From the NCBI GenBank assembly GCA_002321305.1, contig DCMF01000108.1, positions 1-33,138 of the forward strand: 33,138 nucleotides of DNA. Direction: 5' to 3'. Below, in pieces: positions 5,549 through 13,092 of this stretch. The translations under genes were made by a program, and so were the position numbers. How positions within the stretch are numbered: the first letter of the stretch is position 1; each line of letters opens with the position of its first letter. A model generated the notes under the pieces. It was not told where the DNA came from and ran no database searches. It worked only from the letters and a program-made list of their open reading frames with translations. Source of the DNA: Verrucomicrobia bacterium UBA1629 (GTDB taxonomy: Bacteria; Verrucomicrobiota; Kiritimatiellia; RFP12; UBA1067).

Positions 5549-7219
5549 ATCAAGGGCCCCCTTGTAGGCGACGCGCTTGACCTTGCCGATCGACGTGCGC
5601 ACGAGCGGCTCCTTCGCGCAGACGACCTTGCGGACGCGCTTGTAGTCGGCGAGTTCGGCGCACCGCTCCTGCGCGTGCTTGACGGCGAACTTCTCGACCT
5701 CCTCCCACGCGGGCAGCGTCCCGCCGTTGCGGTCCTTGAACCAGTCCTCGTTTGGGTAGATGATCGCGCCGACCTTCTCGCCCGGATCCTCGCCCTGCGT
5801 GTAGCCGACGACGACGACGTCCGAGATGCACGGCTCCTTCGCGATCGTGTTCTCGACTTCCTCCGGGTAGATGTTCTTGCCCTCGCGGTTGACGATCAGC
5901 GCCTTCTTGCGTCCGCGAATCGTGATGAAGCCGTCCGCGTCCATCGACGCGAGGTCGCCCGTGCGGAACCAGAGGCCGCCCTTCCCGTCGTCCTCGAACG
6001 CCTCGGCCGTCGCGTCGGGGTTGTGGAAGTAGCCCTGCATGACGATCGGCCCGCGCACCTGGATCTCGCCGACGCCCTGCTCGTTCGGATCGGCGAGGCG
6101 CACCTCGATGCCGCCGATCGCGGGGCCGATCGTGCCGATCTTGATGACCTCCGGCGGACACACCGAGACGATCGGCGAGCATTCCGTGAGGCCGTAGCCC
6201 TCCAGGAACCGCACATGGATGCGCTTGAAGCACTCCATGACGGGACGCGGACACGGCGCGCCGCCGGTGATGAAGAAGCGGAGGCGGCCGCCGAGCTTCA
6301 TCTTCACCATGTGCATGACGGGGCCGCGCAGGCCGATCTTCATGAGGAACTGCGCGAGCTTCGACTTCTGGAGGCCCGACTCGATCTTCTCGTGCAGCTT
6401 CTCCGCGAGGAGCGGCACCGCGCAGATGACGGTCGGCTTCAGGTCGTGGATGTCCTGCCCGACCGTGCGGAGCGACTGGCAGAAGCACATCGACGCGCCC
6501 TTCATCAGCGAGGCGATGAAGTTCGCCGAGAACGAGAAGGCGTGGAAGAGCGGCAGGACAACGAAGAACGAGTCCCTGTGCGTGACGGTGCCGAAGAGCT
6601 TGTAGGCCCCTTCGAGGTCGGCGATGAAGTTCCCGTGCGTCAGCATCGCGCCCTTCGGCTTGCCGGTCGTGCCCGACGTGTAGATGATGGACGCGATGTC
6701 GTTCGGCCGCGCGACGTGGGCGTCGTACCACTTGCCGCCGCCCGCGAGCCGCAGGGACTCGTAGCCCACGACCTCGATGCGCCCGGCGATCTTCTGCCCC
6801 GGGTTGATGACGCCCCCGACGACGACGATCGCCCGCAGGTCGGGCAGGTCCTTCGCGATCAGCATCATCATCTTGAGGTGCAGGGGGTCGGTCGTGACGA
6901 CGCGCACCTCGGCGTCCTTCAGGATGTACGCGACCTCCTCGTTGCGGAGCTTCGGGTCGATCGGCACGACCGAGACGCCCGTGCCGACCTGCGCGAGGTA
7001 GGACTCGATCCACGTCGGGGAGTTCTGCAGGATGAGCGCCGCGTTCTCGTCGCGCGGCTTCAGCCCGAACCGCGTGCCGTAGCCCTCGGCGATCTCCCGC
7101 ACGCCCTTCAGGGACGCGGCGTAGGAGCGCGTCTTCCAGGCGTCGTCCTCATGGTAGGTGAAAAGCGTTCCGTTCGGACGGATCTCCGCCCATTTCTCGA
7201 TCAAACCGCGAATCGTCAT
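5540..7219 (-). CDS. Long-chain fatty-acid-CoA ligase (AMP-binding family)
   Basis: This 559-aa member of the ANL superfamily activates a fatty acid to acyl-AMP and then to acyl-CoA, or to another acceptor. Motifs in order are IIYTSGTTGKPKGAMLTHGN (P-loop), EGYGLTECSPIVSV, WFRTGDLASMDADGFITIRG with RKKALIV, and near the end RTSIGKVKR with the catalytic lysine. The full adenylation domain and the mobile C-terminal domain are present. ATG 7219 has AAAGGA eight bases upstream. It follows the TIM-barrel lipoprotein gene after a 49-base spacer with no clear promoter, so the two are probably cotranscribed. The stop codon is supplied from within the palindromic element at 5450-5548. Chain-length preference cannot be read from the sequence. 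Confidence 0.9.
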   Translation of the reverse strand: MTIRGLIEKWAEIRPNGTLFTYHEDDAWKTRSYAASLKGVREIAEGYGTRFGLKPRDENAALILQNSPTWIESYLAQVGTGVSVVPIDPKLRNEEVAYILKDAEVRVVTTDPLHLKMMMLIAKDLPDLRAIVVVGGVINPGQKIAGRIEVVGYESLRLAGGGKWYDAHVARPNDIASIIYTSGTTGKPKGAMLTHGNFIADLEGAYKLFGTVTHRDSFFVVLPLFHAFSFSANFIASLMKGASMCFCQSLRTVGQDIHDLKPTVICAVPLLAEKLHEKIESGLQKSKLAQFLMKIGLRGPVMHMVKMKLGGRLRFFITGGAPCPRPVMECFKRIHVRFLEGYGLTECSPIVSVCPPEVIKIGTIGPAIGGIEVRLADPNEQGVGEIQVRGPIVMQGYFHNPDATAEAFEDDGKGGLWFRTGDLASMDADGFITIRGRKKALIVNREGKNIYPEEVENTIAKEPCISDVVVVGYTQGEDPGEKVGAIIYPNEDWFKDRNGGTLPAWEEVEKFAVKHAQERCAELADYKRVRKVVCAKEPLVRTSIGKVKRVAYKGALDEK

Positions 7220-7268
7220 CAGATGAGTCCTTTCTGTTCCTTGTTGACGCAAATCGTTTTCAGCCCGT

Positions 7269-8180
7269 TCAGCGGCGCAACGCCCGGACGGCGCGGCGGA
7301 TGTCGCCCGGCCGGTCCTCACCGGCCTCGCGCTCGACGACGTAGTTGCCCCTGTAGCCCAAGGCCTCCAGCTCCGCGAGGAAGACCTCGCCGCCGACTTC
7401 GCCCTCGCCCCACGGCACCTCGTCGCCCCACGTGCCCGGCGTCCGCGTCTGGCGGGCGTCCTTGACGTGAACCTGCCGGATCCACGGCGCGAGGACGCGC
7501 ACCGCCACGCGCGGACTGCCCTTCGCGTAGAGGATCATGTTCGCCGGGTCGAAGTTGACGCCGACGCCCGGCACGCGCGGCAGGAACGCCGCGAGATCCT
7601 CGGCCGTCTCCTGGCCGGACTCCAGCAGCAGCTCGACGCCGTACTTGCGGCATTCGTCGCGCATCCACGTCACGCGCTCGACGTACTTCTTCAGGGCCTT
7701 CGGGTTCGACTCGTCGAGGAAGCCCGCGTGCAGCGACATGTACTTGCAGCCGAGCTCCTGCGTCAGGCGCGCGCCCGCCGTCACGATCCGCTTGTTCGCC
7801 TCCCAGTGGCGGTCGGGCACGATGCCGCCCGTCTCGCGGATCGTCTCCAGCGTCGAGTAGTCCTCGCCGACCGTGCCGATCATCGTGGACATGAGCACCC
7901 ATTCGCCCTTCGCGATCTTCTCCTTCACGAACGCGAGCGCCGCCGCGTCCTCCGCCGCGCCGTGCCGCCCGTCGGGCGCGATGAACGGCCCCAGCGCGAG
8001 GTGGATGCCCTTCACGTCCGCCTTCGCCATCTCGCGGGCGACGTCCTTCATCGGCAGGCGCCAGCTCCAGCTGCAGACGCCGATGCGCGCGGCGGGTATC
8101 GCGACCTTCGGCGGCGCGGAGACGCAACCGGCCGCGAACAGCAGCGCGGCGAACGAAAAGAACCTGATGAATTTTTTCAT
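7269..8180 (-). CDS. Lipoprotein with xylose-isomerase-like TIM barrel (sugar phosphate isomerase/epimerase family)
   Basis: The 303-aa product starts with a lipoprotein signal peptide, MKKFIRFFSFAALLFAAGC, where Cys19 would be lipidated. An AP_endonuc_2/xylose-isomerase-like barrel follows. Likely metal ligands are the acidic residues in ELLLESGQET, VNFDPANM and VVERE, with HVKD also conserved in the family. Secreted members are often thought to act on sugars or inositol-type compounds; no substrate can be assigned here. ATG 8180 is chosen because the signal peptide starts there and a TGATATAAT box ends eight bases upstream, giving an essentially leaderless mRNA. The gene begins 13 bases after the trmJ-like stop codon. 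Confidence 0.82.
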   Translation of the reverse strand: MKKFIRFFSFAALLFAAGCVSAPPKVAIPAARIGVCSWSWRLPMKDVAREMAKADVKGIHLALGPFIAPDGRHGAAEDAAALAFVKEKIAKGEWVLMSTMIGTVGEDYSTLETIRETGGIVPDRHWEANKRIVTAGARLTQELGCKYMSLHAGFLDESNPKALKKYVERVTWMRDECRKYGVELLLESGQETAEDLAAFLPRVPGVGVNFDPANMILYAKGSPRVAVRVLAPWIRQVHVKDARQTRTPGTWGDEVPWGEGEVGGEVFLAELEALGYRGNYVVEREAGEDRPGDIRRAVRALRR

Positions 8181-8187
8181 GGCGGAA

Positions 8188-8196
8188 ATTATATCA
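8188..8196 (-). promoter_or_regulatory. Extended -10 promoter for the TIM-barrel lipoprotein gene
   Basis: The minus strand reads TGATATAAT, and its first three bases are the TGA stop of the upstream trmJ-like gene. The last base of the box lies eight bases before ATG 8180, so the predicted transcript starts at or within two bases of the start codon. No Shine-Dalgarno sequence is present. Confidence 0.65.
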
Positions 8197-8946
8197 CGAA
8201 TCGGCGTTCTGCGAAAGGGTCGACGCATTCCGCTTCGCCCAGATCGCCTGACGGGCGACGCCGAGCAGCAGGGCCGCGTCGTCCTTCGTGAAGACGCCGC
8301 GCGAGAAGACGCGGTGGAAGCCCTGCATGAAATGGTCGACCTGCTCCGGCTTCATGAAGCCGATCTCCTCCAGCATCGCCGCCCAGTTCTTCATGAGCTG
8401 CATCTTCTGGGCCTGCGGCGCGGGCGGGGCCTTCTCATGCGGCGGCCGGTAGCGTCCCGACGCCGTGAAGAACTCGTAGCAGGTGATGAGGACGGCCTGC
8501 GAGAGGTTGATGGACGTGTAGCCCGCGTCCACGGGAATCCGGATGAGGTACGTGCACTGGGCGACCTCCTCGTTGAGGAGGCCCTTGTCCTCGCGCCCGA
8601 AGACGAGCGCGACCGGACCCGTCGCGGCAAGCGAGAGGATGTCGGCGGCGCAGTCGCGCGGCGCCTTCACGTGCTGGCGGTAGAGCCCTTCGCGCGCCGT
8701 CGTGCCGACGACGGCCACGCAGTCGGCCACGGCCTCCTCAAACGTCGCGAACTCCTCGCGCGCGTCGAGGATGTCGGTCGCGTGCACGGCGAGGCGGCGC
8801 CCCTCCTCCCAGTCGTTCTGCAGGTTCGGGGCCGCGAGGCGCAGGTGGCGGACGCCCATGTTCGCCATGGCGCGGCAGCTGGAGCCGACGTTGCCCGTGT
8901 AGAGCGTCCCGACAAGGACGACGCGGATGTTCTCAAGCGGATTCAT
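8194..8946 (-). CDS. trmJ: TrmJ-like RNA 2'-O-methyltransferase (SPOUT)
   Basis: The 250-aa protein has the SPOUT fold of TrmJ, which 2'-O-methylates the anticodon loop of tRNA with S-adenosylmethionine. The N-terminus VVLVGTLYTGNVGSSCRAMANMG matches the family start. The trefoil-knot SAM site is LVFGREDKGLLNEEVAQCTYLIRIP followed by YTSINLSQAVLITCYE. A helical C-terminal extension (HFMQGFHRVFSRGVFTKDDAALLLG) is also typical of TrmJ. ATG 8946 overlaps the TGA of the upstream lipoprotein gene (ATGA), so the two are translationally coupled. A related rRNA methyltransferase of the same family is the main alternative. Confidence 0.88.
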   Translation of the reverse strand: MNPLENIRVVLVGTLYTGNVGSSCRAMANMGVRHLRLAAPNLQNDWEEGRRLAVHATDILDAREEFATFEEAVADCVAVVGTTAREGLYRQHVKAPRDCAADILSLAATGPVALVFGREDKGLLNEEVAQCTYLIRIPVDAGYTSINLSQAVLITCYEFFTASGRYRPPHEKAPPAPQAQKMQLMKNWAAMLEEIGFMKPEQVDHFMQGFHRVFSRGVFTKDDAALLLGVARQAIWAKRNASTLSQNADS

Positions 8947-9434
8947 CGAGACGGTTTCCTGTATTCTCTTCCCTGGGTGACGACAGGCTTCCAGCGGTCG
9001 TCCTTCTTGACGTCAATGTGGGGCGTGTCGCAGAGGACGCCCCGATAGACGGGCTGATAGGCATCCGGGTTCTCCTCGGACTGCCGGTAGACAATGCACG
9101 TGAAGCCGTTGACGAGGATCTGCCACCGCCCGTTGTCCGTCCTGTACATCGTGCCGCGCGCCTGGAAGTTCATGCACTGCCAGGCCTTGAAGGAATCGCC
9201 GTCCGGCAAATCGACCTCGACGACGAGCTTGGACTTGAAGTCCATTTCCTTGCCCGTCATGGGCGAGACGAACGTGTTGACGTGCTCGCGCGCGGCGACG
9301 CCGTAGTTCACCGTGACGAGATACCCGTCCTCGTCCGAGAAGACGTTCTTCTGGACAATCCGGTAGCTCTGGCACCCCGCCAACGCCAGGATGCCGAGCA
9401 TGAGAAAAGCACGGACAAGCTTCAACTTCGCCAT
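8943..9434 (-). CDS. Small lipoprotein of unknown function
   Basis: The 163-aa product has a clear lipoprotein signal, MAKLKLVRAFLMLGILALAGC, with lipobox LALAGC and Cys21. The mature part is rich in beta-strand-like segments (GYLVTVNYGVAA, KLVVEVDLPDG, RWQILVNGFTCIVYR) and carries three further cysteines. It matches no family I recognise. ATG 9434 is chosen for the signal peptide and for a TGGTATAAT box ending about 10 bases upstream, which predicts a leader of only a few bases. The ATGA overlap with the trmJ-like gene shows that it is the first gene of a two-gene unit. Confidence 0.75.
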   Translation of the reverse strand: MAKLKLVRAFLMLGILALAGCQSYRIVQKNVFSDEDGYLVTVNYGVAAREHVNTFVSPMTGKEMDFKSKLVVEVDLPDGDSFKAWQCMNFQARGTMYRTDNGRWQILVNGFTCIVYRQSEENPDAYQPVYRGVLCDTPHIDVKKDDRWKPVVTQGREYRKPSR

Positions 9435-9443
9435 AAGGTCGGA

Positions 9444-9452
9444 ATTATACCA
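9444..9452 (-). promoter_or_regulatory. Extended -10 promoter for the small lipoprotein and trmJ
   Basis: TGGTATAAT is read on the minus strand. The box ends nine bases before ATG 9434, so the transcript should start within about three bases of the codon. No Shine-Dalgarno sequence is visible. Confidence 0.65.
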
Positions 9453-9467
9453 CATTTGCACCTTGAC

Positions 9468-9496
9468 GGGGGGACGGTCACCGGCACCCGTGCCGA
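9468..9496. repeat. Small REP-like palindrome after cdsA
   Basis: A GC-rich segment (ggggggacggtcaccggcac and onward) contains the perfect inverted repeat CGGCAC-CC-GTGCCG at 9482-9495. It ends just before the cdsA stop codon at 9498-9500. It could be a REP-type element or a weak terminator; there is no T-run on either side, so a REP-like sequence is preferred. Confidence 0.45.
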
Positions 9497-9497
9497 A

Positions 9498-10154
9498 TCA
9501 GATGAACGGCAGGAGAATCGCGGGCGCGAGGAGGAGCGAGTCGAACATGTCGAGGAGGCCGCCGAGGCCCGCCGGCATGAAGGTCGCGGAGTCCTTGACG
9601 CCGACCCAGCGCTTGAGCTTCGACTCGATCAGGTCGCCGAGCGTCCCGACGAGCGCGGCCGTGACGCCGAACGCCAACGCCTTCGGCACGCCGAAATGCG
9701 TGACCGGCAGGAACGCGCACGAGACGAGGCACGAGCCGAGGGCCGAGCCGAAAAGCCCTTCCCAGCTCTTGTTCGGCGAGACGGTCGGGCACAGCTTGTG
9801 CGTCCGCCCGCGCAGCTTCTGCGCGCCGACGCCGAACGCGAAGCCGCCCATGTCCGAGATCTTCACGATGGCGATCACGTAGAGGAGCATCACGTTGCCG
9901 AAGCGCTGGGCGATCAGCGGCAGCACCGAGAACGTGACGGCGAGCAGCAGGCCGAAGACCGCGGCCGCGCCAAAGGCCTTCGCCCGCTCCGTGCGCACCT
10001 TCCGCAGGAGCAGCAGCACAAGCTCCAGGCCGGCCAGCGTCGCGAGGACGAGGCAGACGGGACGGAAGCACGCGGCAGGCGCATACAAAATCGCGCACAC
10101 GGCCAGCGCCGCCGTCGTCAGCGCCGTCAGGATTCGTCGAACAATCGGATTCAT
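9498..10154 (-). CDS. cdsA: Phosphatidate cytidylyltransferase (CDP-diglyceride synthase)
   Basis: CdsA makes CDP-diacylglycerol from phosphatidate and CTP at the inner membrane, the entry point to phospholipid synthesis. The 218-aa protein is hydrophobic, with about six to seven predicted membrane segments. It has ISDMGGFAFG, SPNKSWEG, GDLIESKLKR and VKDSATFMPAGLGGLLDMFDS. The last motif corresponds to the family signature S-x-x-K-R-x-x-x-x-K-D-x-x-x-x-x-P-G-H-G-G-x-x-D-R-x-D. Here PGHGG reads PAGLGG and DRxD reads DMFD, although Lys, Asp and the final Asp are kept. The protein is shorter than E. coli CdsA by about 60 residues, lacking N-terminal membrane segments. AAAGGA lies upstream of ATG 10154. 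Confidence 0.82.
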   Translation of the reverse strand: MNPIVRRILTALTTAALAVCAILYAPAACFRPVCLVLATLAGLELVLLLLRKVRTERAKAFGAAAVFGLLLAVTFSVLPLIAQRFGNVMLLYVIAIVKISDMGGFAFGVGAQKLRGRTHKLCPTVSPNKSWEGLFGSALGSCLVSCAFLPVTHFGVPKALAFGVTAALVGTLGDLIESKLKRWVGVKDSATFMPAGLGGLLDMFDSLLLAPAILLPFI

Positions 10155-10200
10155 CTTTTGTCGTGTCCTTTTCTTGCTTGAGGTCGCATTGCGGCCGGCG

Positions 10201-12186
10201 TCAGGCCGTCGTCTTCTGCATGTCGCAGAGACGGCGGTAGACGCCGTTCGCCGCGAACAGCTCGTCGTGCGTGCCGCGCTCGACGATCTTGCCGTGGTCC
10301 ATGACGAGGATGAGGTCGGCGTCGCGGACGGTCGAGAGGCGGTGGGCGATGGCGAAGACCGTGCGGTTCCTCATCAGGTTGTTCAGCGCGTCCTGCACGA
10401 GCCGCTCCGTCACCGTGTCGAGCGCGCTCGTCGCCTCGTCGAGGATGAGGATCGGCGGATTGCGCAGGATCGCCCGCGCGATGGCGATGCGCTGGCGCTC
10501 GCCGCCGGAGAGCGCGAAGCCCTTCTCGCCGCAGAGCCGCGCGTAGCCCTCCGGCTGCTCCAGGATGAACCCGTGGGCGTTCGCCATCTTCGCGGCGGCG
10601 ACGACCTGCTCGTGCGTCGCGTTCGGCGAGCCGTACTTGATGTTCTCCTCGATCGTGTCGTTGAAGAGGATCGTCTCCTGCTGGACGGAGCCGACGAGCG
10701 TCCGCAGGTCGGCGATCCTGAGCTCGCGCAGGTCCGTGCCGTCCATCGTGATGCGGCCCGCCGTCGGGTCGAAGAAGCGCGCGAGGAGGCCGGAGAGCGT
10801 CGACTTGCCGCTGCCCGTGCCGCCGACGACGGCAACCATCTGCCCGCGCCGGATCTCGAAGGAGGCGTGCGAGACGGCGTCGCGGTCGGCCGTGTCGTAG
10901 CGGAACGAGACGTCGTCGAAGACGACCCGGTCCGTGAACGCGGCCTTCGCCGGCGCGTCCGCCTTTTCGGGCAGGCGCATGTCGACGTCCATCAGCGACC
11001 AGATGCGCTGGAGCGACGCCTGCGCCGTCTCGATGGAGACCTGGAGACTCGCCATCTGCTTGATCGGCCGGTAGATGAGCAGCAGCGGCGTGAGCATCGG
11101 GATGACGTTCGCGAGCGTGACGTGCGTGGCGAAGCACCAGACGAGGAACGCGCAGATGACGATGATGCCGATCGTCTCGATCGTGGGACTCACGACGAGG
11201 CCCCAGCGGACGGCGCGCATGTTCGTGCCGAAGAGCGCGCGGTTCACCTGCGCGTACTTCTCGTTCTCGAACTCCTCCGTGTGGTAGGCCTTCACGACCT
11301 TGACGCAGGTCAGGATCTCGTGGATGCGCGAGCCGACGACGGACGTCTTCTCCAGCGTCCGGCGCGACCACTTGCGGATCACCCTGCCGAGCCCGCAGAC
11401 GGGCAGCATGAACGCCGGCATGGCGATGGCGATCACGCCGAGCGTCGCGAGCATGTGGTTCTCGATCGCGAACCAGATGATGAAGCAGACAGACACGAGG
11501 ATCTCGAACGGCGCGCGGCAGAGCTCGGCGAGCATGCTCTGGATCAGGTTCTGCATGACCTGCGGATCGCTCGTCGCGCGGGACATGAGCTGGCCGACGT
11601 CGATGCGCCCGTGGAACTGGAGCGACTGCTCCTGGATCTTGCGCAGGAGGTCCTGGCGCAGGTCCATGACGACGCGCGAGGCCGACCACGTGAGGCAGTA
11701 CTGGTTGAGGAAGATGAGGCCGAGGCGCAGGCAGGCGACGAGCGGAATGCCGACGACCGCCATGAGGACGAGCAGCCCGCCCATCGCGCCGTCTTCCTGC
11801 TCAAGCGGAATGCCGAGCCTGTCGGCGAGCCGCTTTGCCGCCGGGTACCAGCTCGGCAGGGTCGCGGACGCTCGCGCGCCCGCCACTGAACCGGCTGACG
11901 GCGCGCCCTGCCCCGCAGCGGGCGTCGGCCGAGCGCCTTGTCCCTGTCCCGTGGCGGGCGCGCAGGCGTCCGCCGCCGCCTCGCGCCGCTCCGTGCGCGA
12001 GACCTTTTCGAGCGCGGGCTTGACGACCGTGAAGATCGGCACGAGCGTGCCCGCCGTCAGCATGCCGCAGACGATGCCGACGGTGATGCGCAGCCTGTAC
12101 CGCTTCGCGTACTGCCACGCACGGCCGTAGGCCTCGCGGAACGTGTAGTCGCGGTCGAAGAACTCTCTCTTGTATTCGATTCCCAT
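10201..12186 (-). CDS. MsbA-like ABC exporter (fused permease and ATPase)
   Basis: This 661-aa half-transporter has an N-terminal six-helix exporter domain and a C-terminal ATPase: Walker A VVGGTGSGKST (454-463), Q-loop QQETILFND, signature LSGGERQRIAIARAIL (from 559), Walker B ILILDEATSALD (579-590) and H615 in FAIAHRLS. It dimerises in the inner membrane. Its position between envelope-lipid genes and the polysaccharide cluster suits lipid A, lipid-linked glycan or drug export, but the substrate is unknown. An unusual Ala/Gly/Pro/Gln-rich stretch (71-109) lies between the first and second membrane helices, outside the core fold, and is encoded by a large palindrome (11864-11973). A TGCTATAAT box ends 13 bases before ATG 12186. 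Confidence 0.9.
   Translation of the reverse strand: MGIEYKREFFDRDYTFREAYGRAWQYAKRYRLRITVGIVCGMLTAGTLVPIFTVVKPALEKVSRTERREAAADACAPATGQGQGARPTPAAGQGAPSAGSVAGARASATLPSWYPAAKRLADRLGIPLEQEDGAMGGLLVLMAVVGIPLVACLRLGLIFLNQYCLTWSASRVVMDLRQDLLRKIQEQSLQFHGRIDVGQLMSRATSDPQVMQNLIQSMLAELCRAPFEILVSVCFIIWFAIENHMLATLGVIAIAMPAFMLPVCGLGRVIRKWSRRTLEKTSVVGSRIHEILTCVKVVKAYHTEEFENEKYAQVNRALFGTNMRAVRWGLVVSPTIETIGIIVICAFLVWCFATHVTLANVIPMLTPLLLIYRPIKQMASLQVSIETAQASLQRIWSLMDVDMRLPEKADAPAKAAFTDRVVFDDVSFRYDTADRDAVSHASFEIRRGQMVAVVGGTGSGKSTLSGLLARFFDPTAGRITMDGTDLRELRIADLRTLVGSVQQETILFNDTIEENIKYGSPNATHEQVVAAAKMANAHGFILEQPEGYARLCGEKGFALSGGERQRIAIARAILRNPPILILDEATSALDTVTERLVQDALNNLMRNRTVFAIAHRLSTVRDADLILVMDHGKIVERGTHDELFAANGVYRRLCDMQKTTA
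11864..11973. repeat. 110-bp palindromic element inside the ABC exporter gene
   Basis: The arms 11864-11886 and 11951-11973 are reverse complements at 21 of 23 positions, starting gcggacgc and ending cgcccgccac when read inwards. The middle has further partial self-complementarity (ctgacggcgc with gcgggcgtcgg). It encodes low-complexity residues 71-109 of the exporter, in frame. It is GC-rich and unrelated to the TCGAATAAT elements. Confidence 0.7.
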
Positions 12187-12198
12187 GTCGTGTCGCTA

Positions 12199-12207
12199 AT
12201 TATAGCA
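12199..12207 (-). promoter_or_regulatory. Extended -10 promoter for the ABC exporter gene
   Basis: The minus strand reads TGCTATAAT. The TAA inside it is the stop codon of the upstream glycosyltransferase gene (12200-12202). The predicted start lies about six bases before ATG 12186, with no Shine-Dalgarno sequence between. Confidence 0.65.
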
Positions 12208-13009
12208 AATCTTCCGTCACTTCGCGGTTGATCCGGCGGCGTCCGCCGTCGAAGAGCCACCCCCACTTGTTGAAATACCGGACCATGTTCCAGACGTGGA
12301 TGCCCGTCATGCGCCAGCTCTTGTAGCTGGCGGCCTCGTGGGCGTGGACGACCGTCGCGCCGGGGAAATAGGTCGCCCGCCAGCGCGACGCATAGACGCG
12401 GCGAGTGATGTCGATGTCTTCCGGGTACATGAAGAACCGCTCGTCGAACAGGCCGACCTCCCGCAGGCACGCGAGCCGGAAGACGAGGAAGCAGCCGCAC
12501 AGGTAGCCGCAGTCGAACGTCCGCTCGTGGTCGGCGGCCCTCAGCTCGTAGCGGAAGTTGCGCTTCTCCGTCCAGCGCTTCGGCAGGAAGCGGCGTCCGA
12601 AGAGGTCGAACGGCGTCGGCAGCAGCTTGCAGTTGTACTGCATCGACCCGTCGGGGTTGACCGTCTTGGGCATCACGAGCCCGACGTCCGGCTGCGCCGC
12701 GAAGAACGCCGCGATCGCCTCCAGCGTGCCCGGCGCAAACGAGATGTCGGGGTTCACGACCGCATGGAGAGCCGCGCCCGCCGCCATCGCCCGGCGGATC
12801 GAGACGTTGTGCGCCGCGCCGAAGCCGGGATTGTCGAGCGGCACGTACGCAACCGACGGGAACGCCGCGGCCAGCTCGGCGCGGAGCGGCCCGTCGCCCG
12901 AATTGTCGATGACGTCAAACGCCGAGACGCACGGACTGTTCACGACCGCCTCGACGATCGGGCGGATCTGCGCAAGCGTATGCCGGTAGGTGACGAGCGA
13001 GACGGTCAT
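12200..13009 (-). CDS. Family 2 glycosyltransferase, WbbL/rhamnosyltransferase-like
   Basis: The 269-aa GT-A enzyme transfers a sugar from a nucleotide donor to a growing surface glycan on the cytoplasmic face. Features are the N-terminal strand MTVSLVTYR, PLDNPGFGAAHNVSIRRA, the donor and metal motif VVNPDISF (NPD replacing DxD, as in WbbL-type enzymes), CGYLCGCFLVFRLACLREVGLFDERFFMYPEDIDITRR, and VVHAHEAASYKS. This FxxYxEDxDxxxR pattern is typical of rhamnosyltransferase-like members. ATG 13009 is chosen because the GT fold starts there. The frame is open far upstream only because the spacer holds stop-free nonamer repeats. Its TAA is embedded in the promoter of the ABC exporter gene. Confidence 0.88.
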   Translation of the reverse strand: MTVSLVTYRHTLAQIRPIVEAVVNSPCVSAFDVIDNSGDGPLRAELAAAFPSVAYVPLDNPGFGAAHNVSIRRAMAAGAALHAVVNPDISFAPGTLEAIAAFFAAQPDVGLVMPKTVNPDGSMQYNCKLLPTPFDLFGRRFLPKRWTEKRNFRYELRAADHERTFDCGYLCGCFLVFRLACLREVGLFDERFFMYPEDIDITRRVYASRWRATYFPGATVVHAHEAASYKSWRMTGIHVWNMVRYFNKWGWLFDGGRRRINREVTEDLL

Positions 13010-13041
13010 GGGGGATGGGGAGGGAGGGGGTGCCACGGGAG

Positions 13042-13077
13042 AGAAGGTTTGGAAGGTTTGGAAGGTTTGGGAGGTTG
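13042..13077 (-). repeat. Nonamer repeat array (AAACCTTCC family) before the WbbL-like gene
   Basis: Four 9-base units are read on the minus strand as AAACCTTCC or close variants (CAACCTCCC, AAACCTTCT). The array lies in the 83-base spacer upstream of ATG 13009, with a C-rich stretch between. It is the same family and orientation relative to the downstream gene as the array at 2942-3000. Confidence 0.8.
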
Positions 13078-13092
13078 GGGTGGGCGGGGACG

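Noticed and set aside
5480..7465. A 661-codon open frame on the plus strand opposite the acyl-CoA synthetase
   Set aside because: Its product is Arg/Asp/Leu/Val-rich with no motif and mirrors the synthetase codons. This is the usual antisense frame in GC-rich genes.
9895..11889. A 664-codon open frame on the plus strand opposite cdsA and the ABC exporter
   Set aside because: Low-complexity Arg/Glu/Ala/Asp-rich product, no start signals, and two recognised genes on the other strand.
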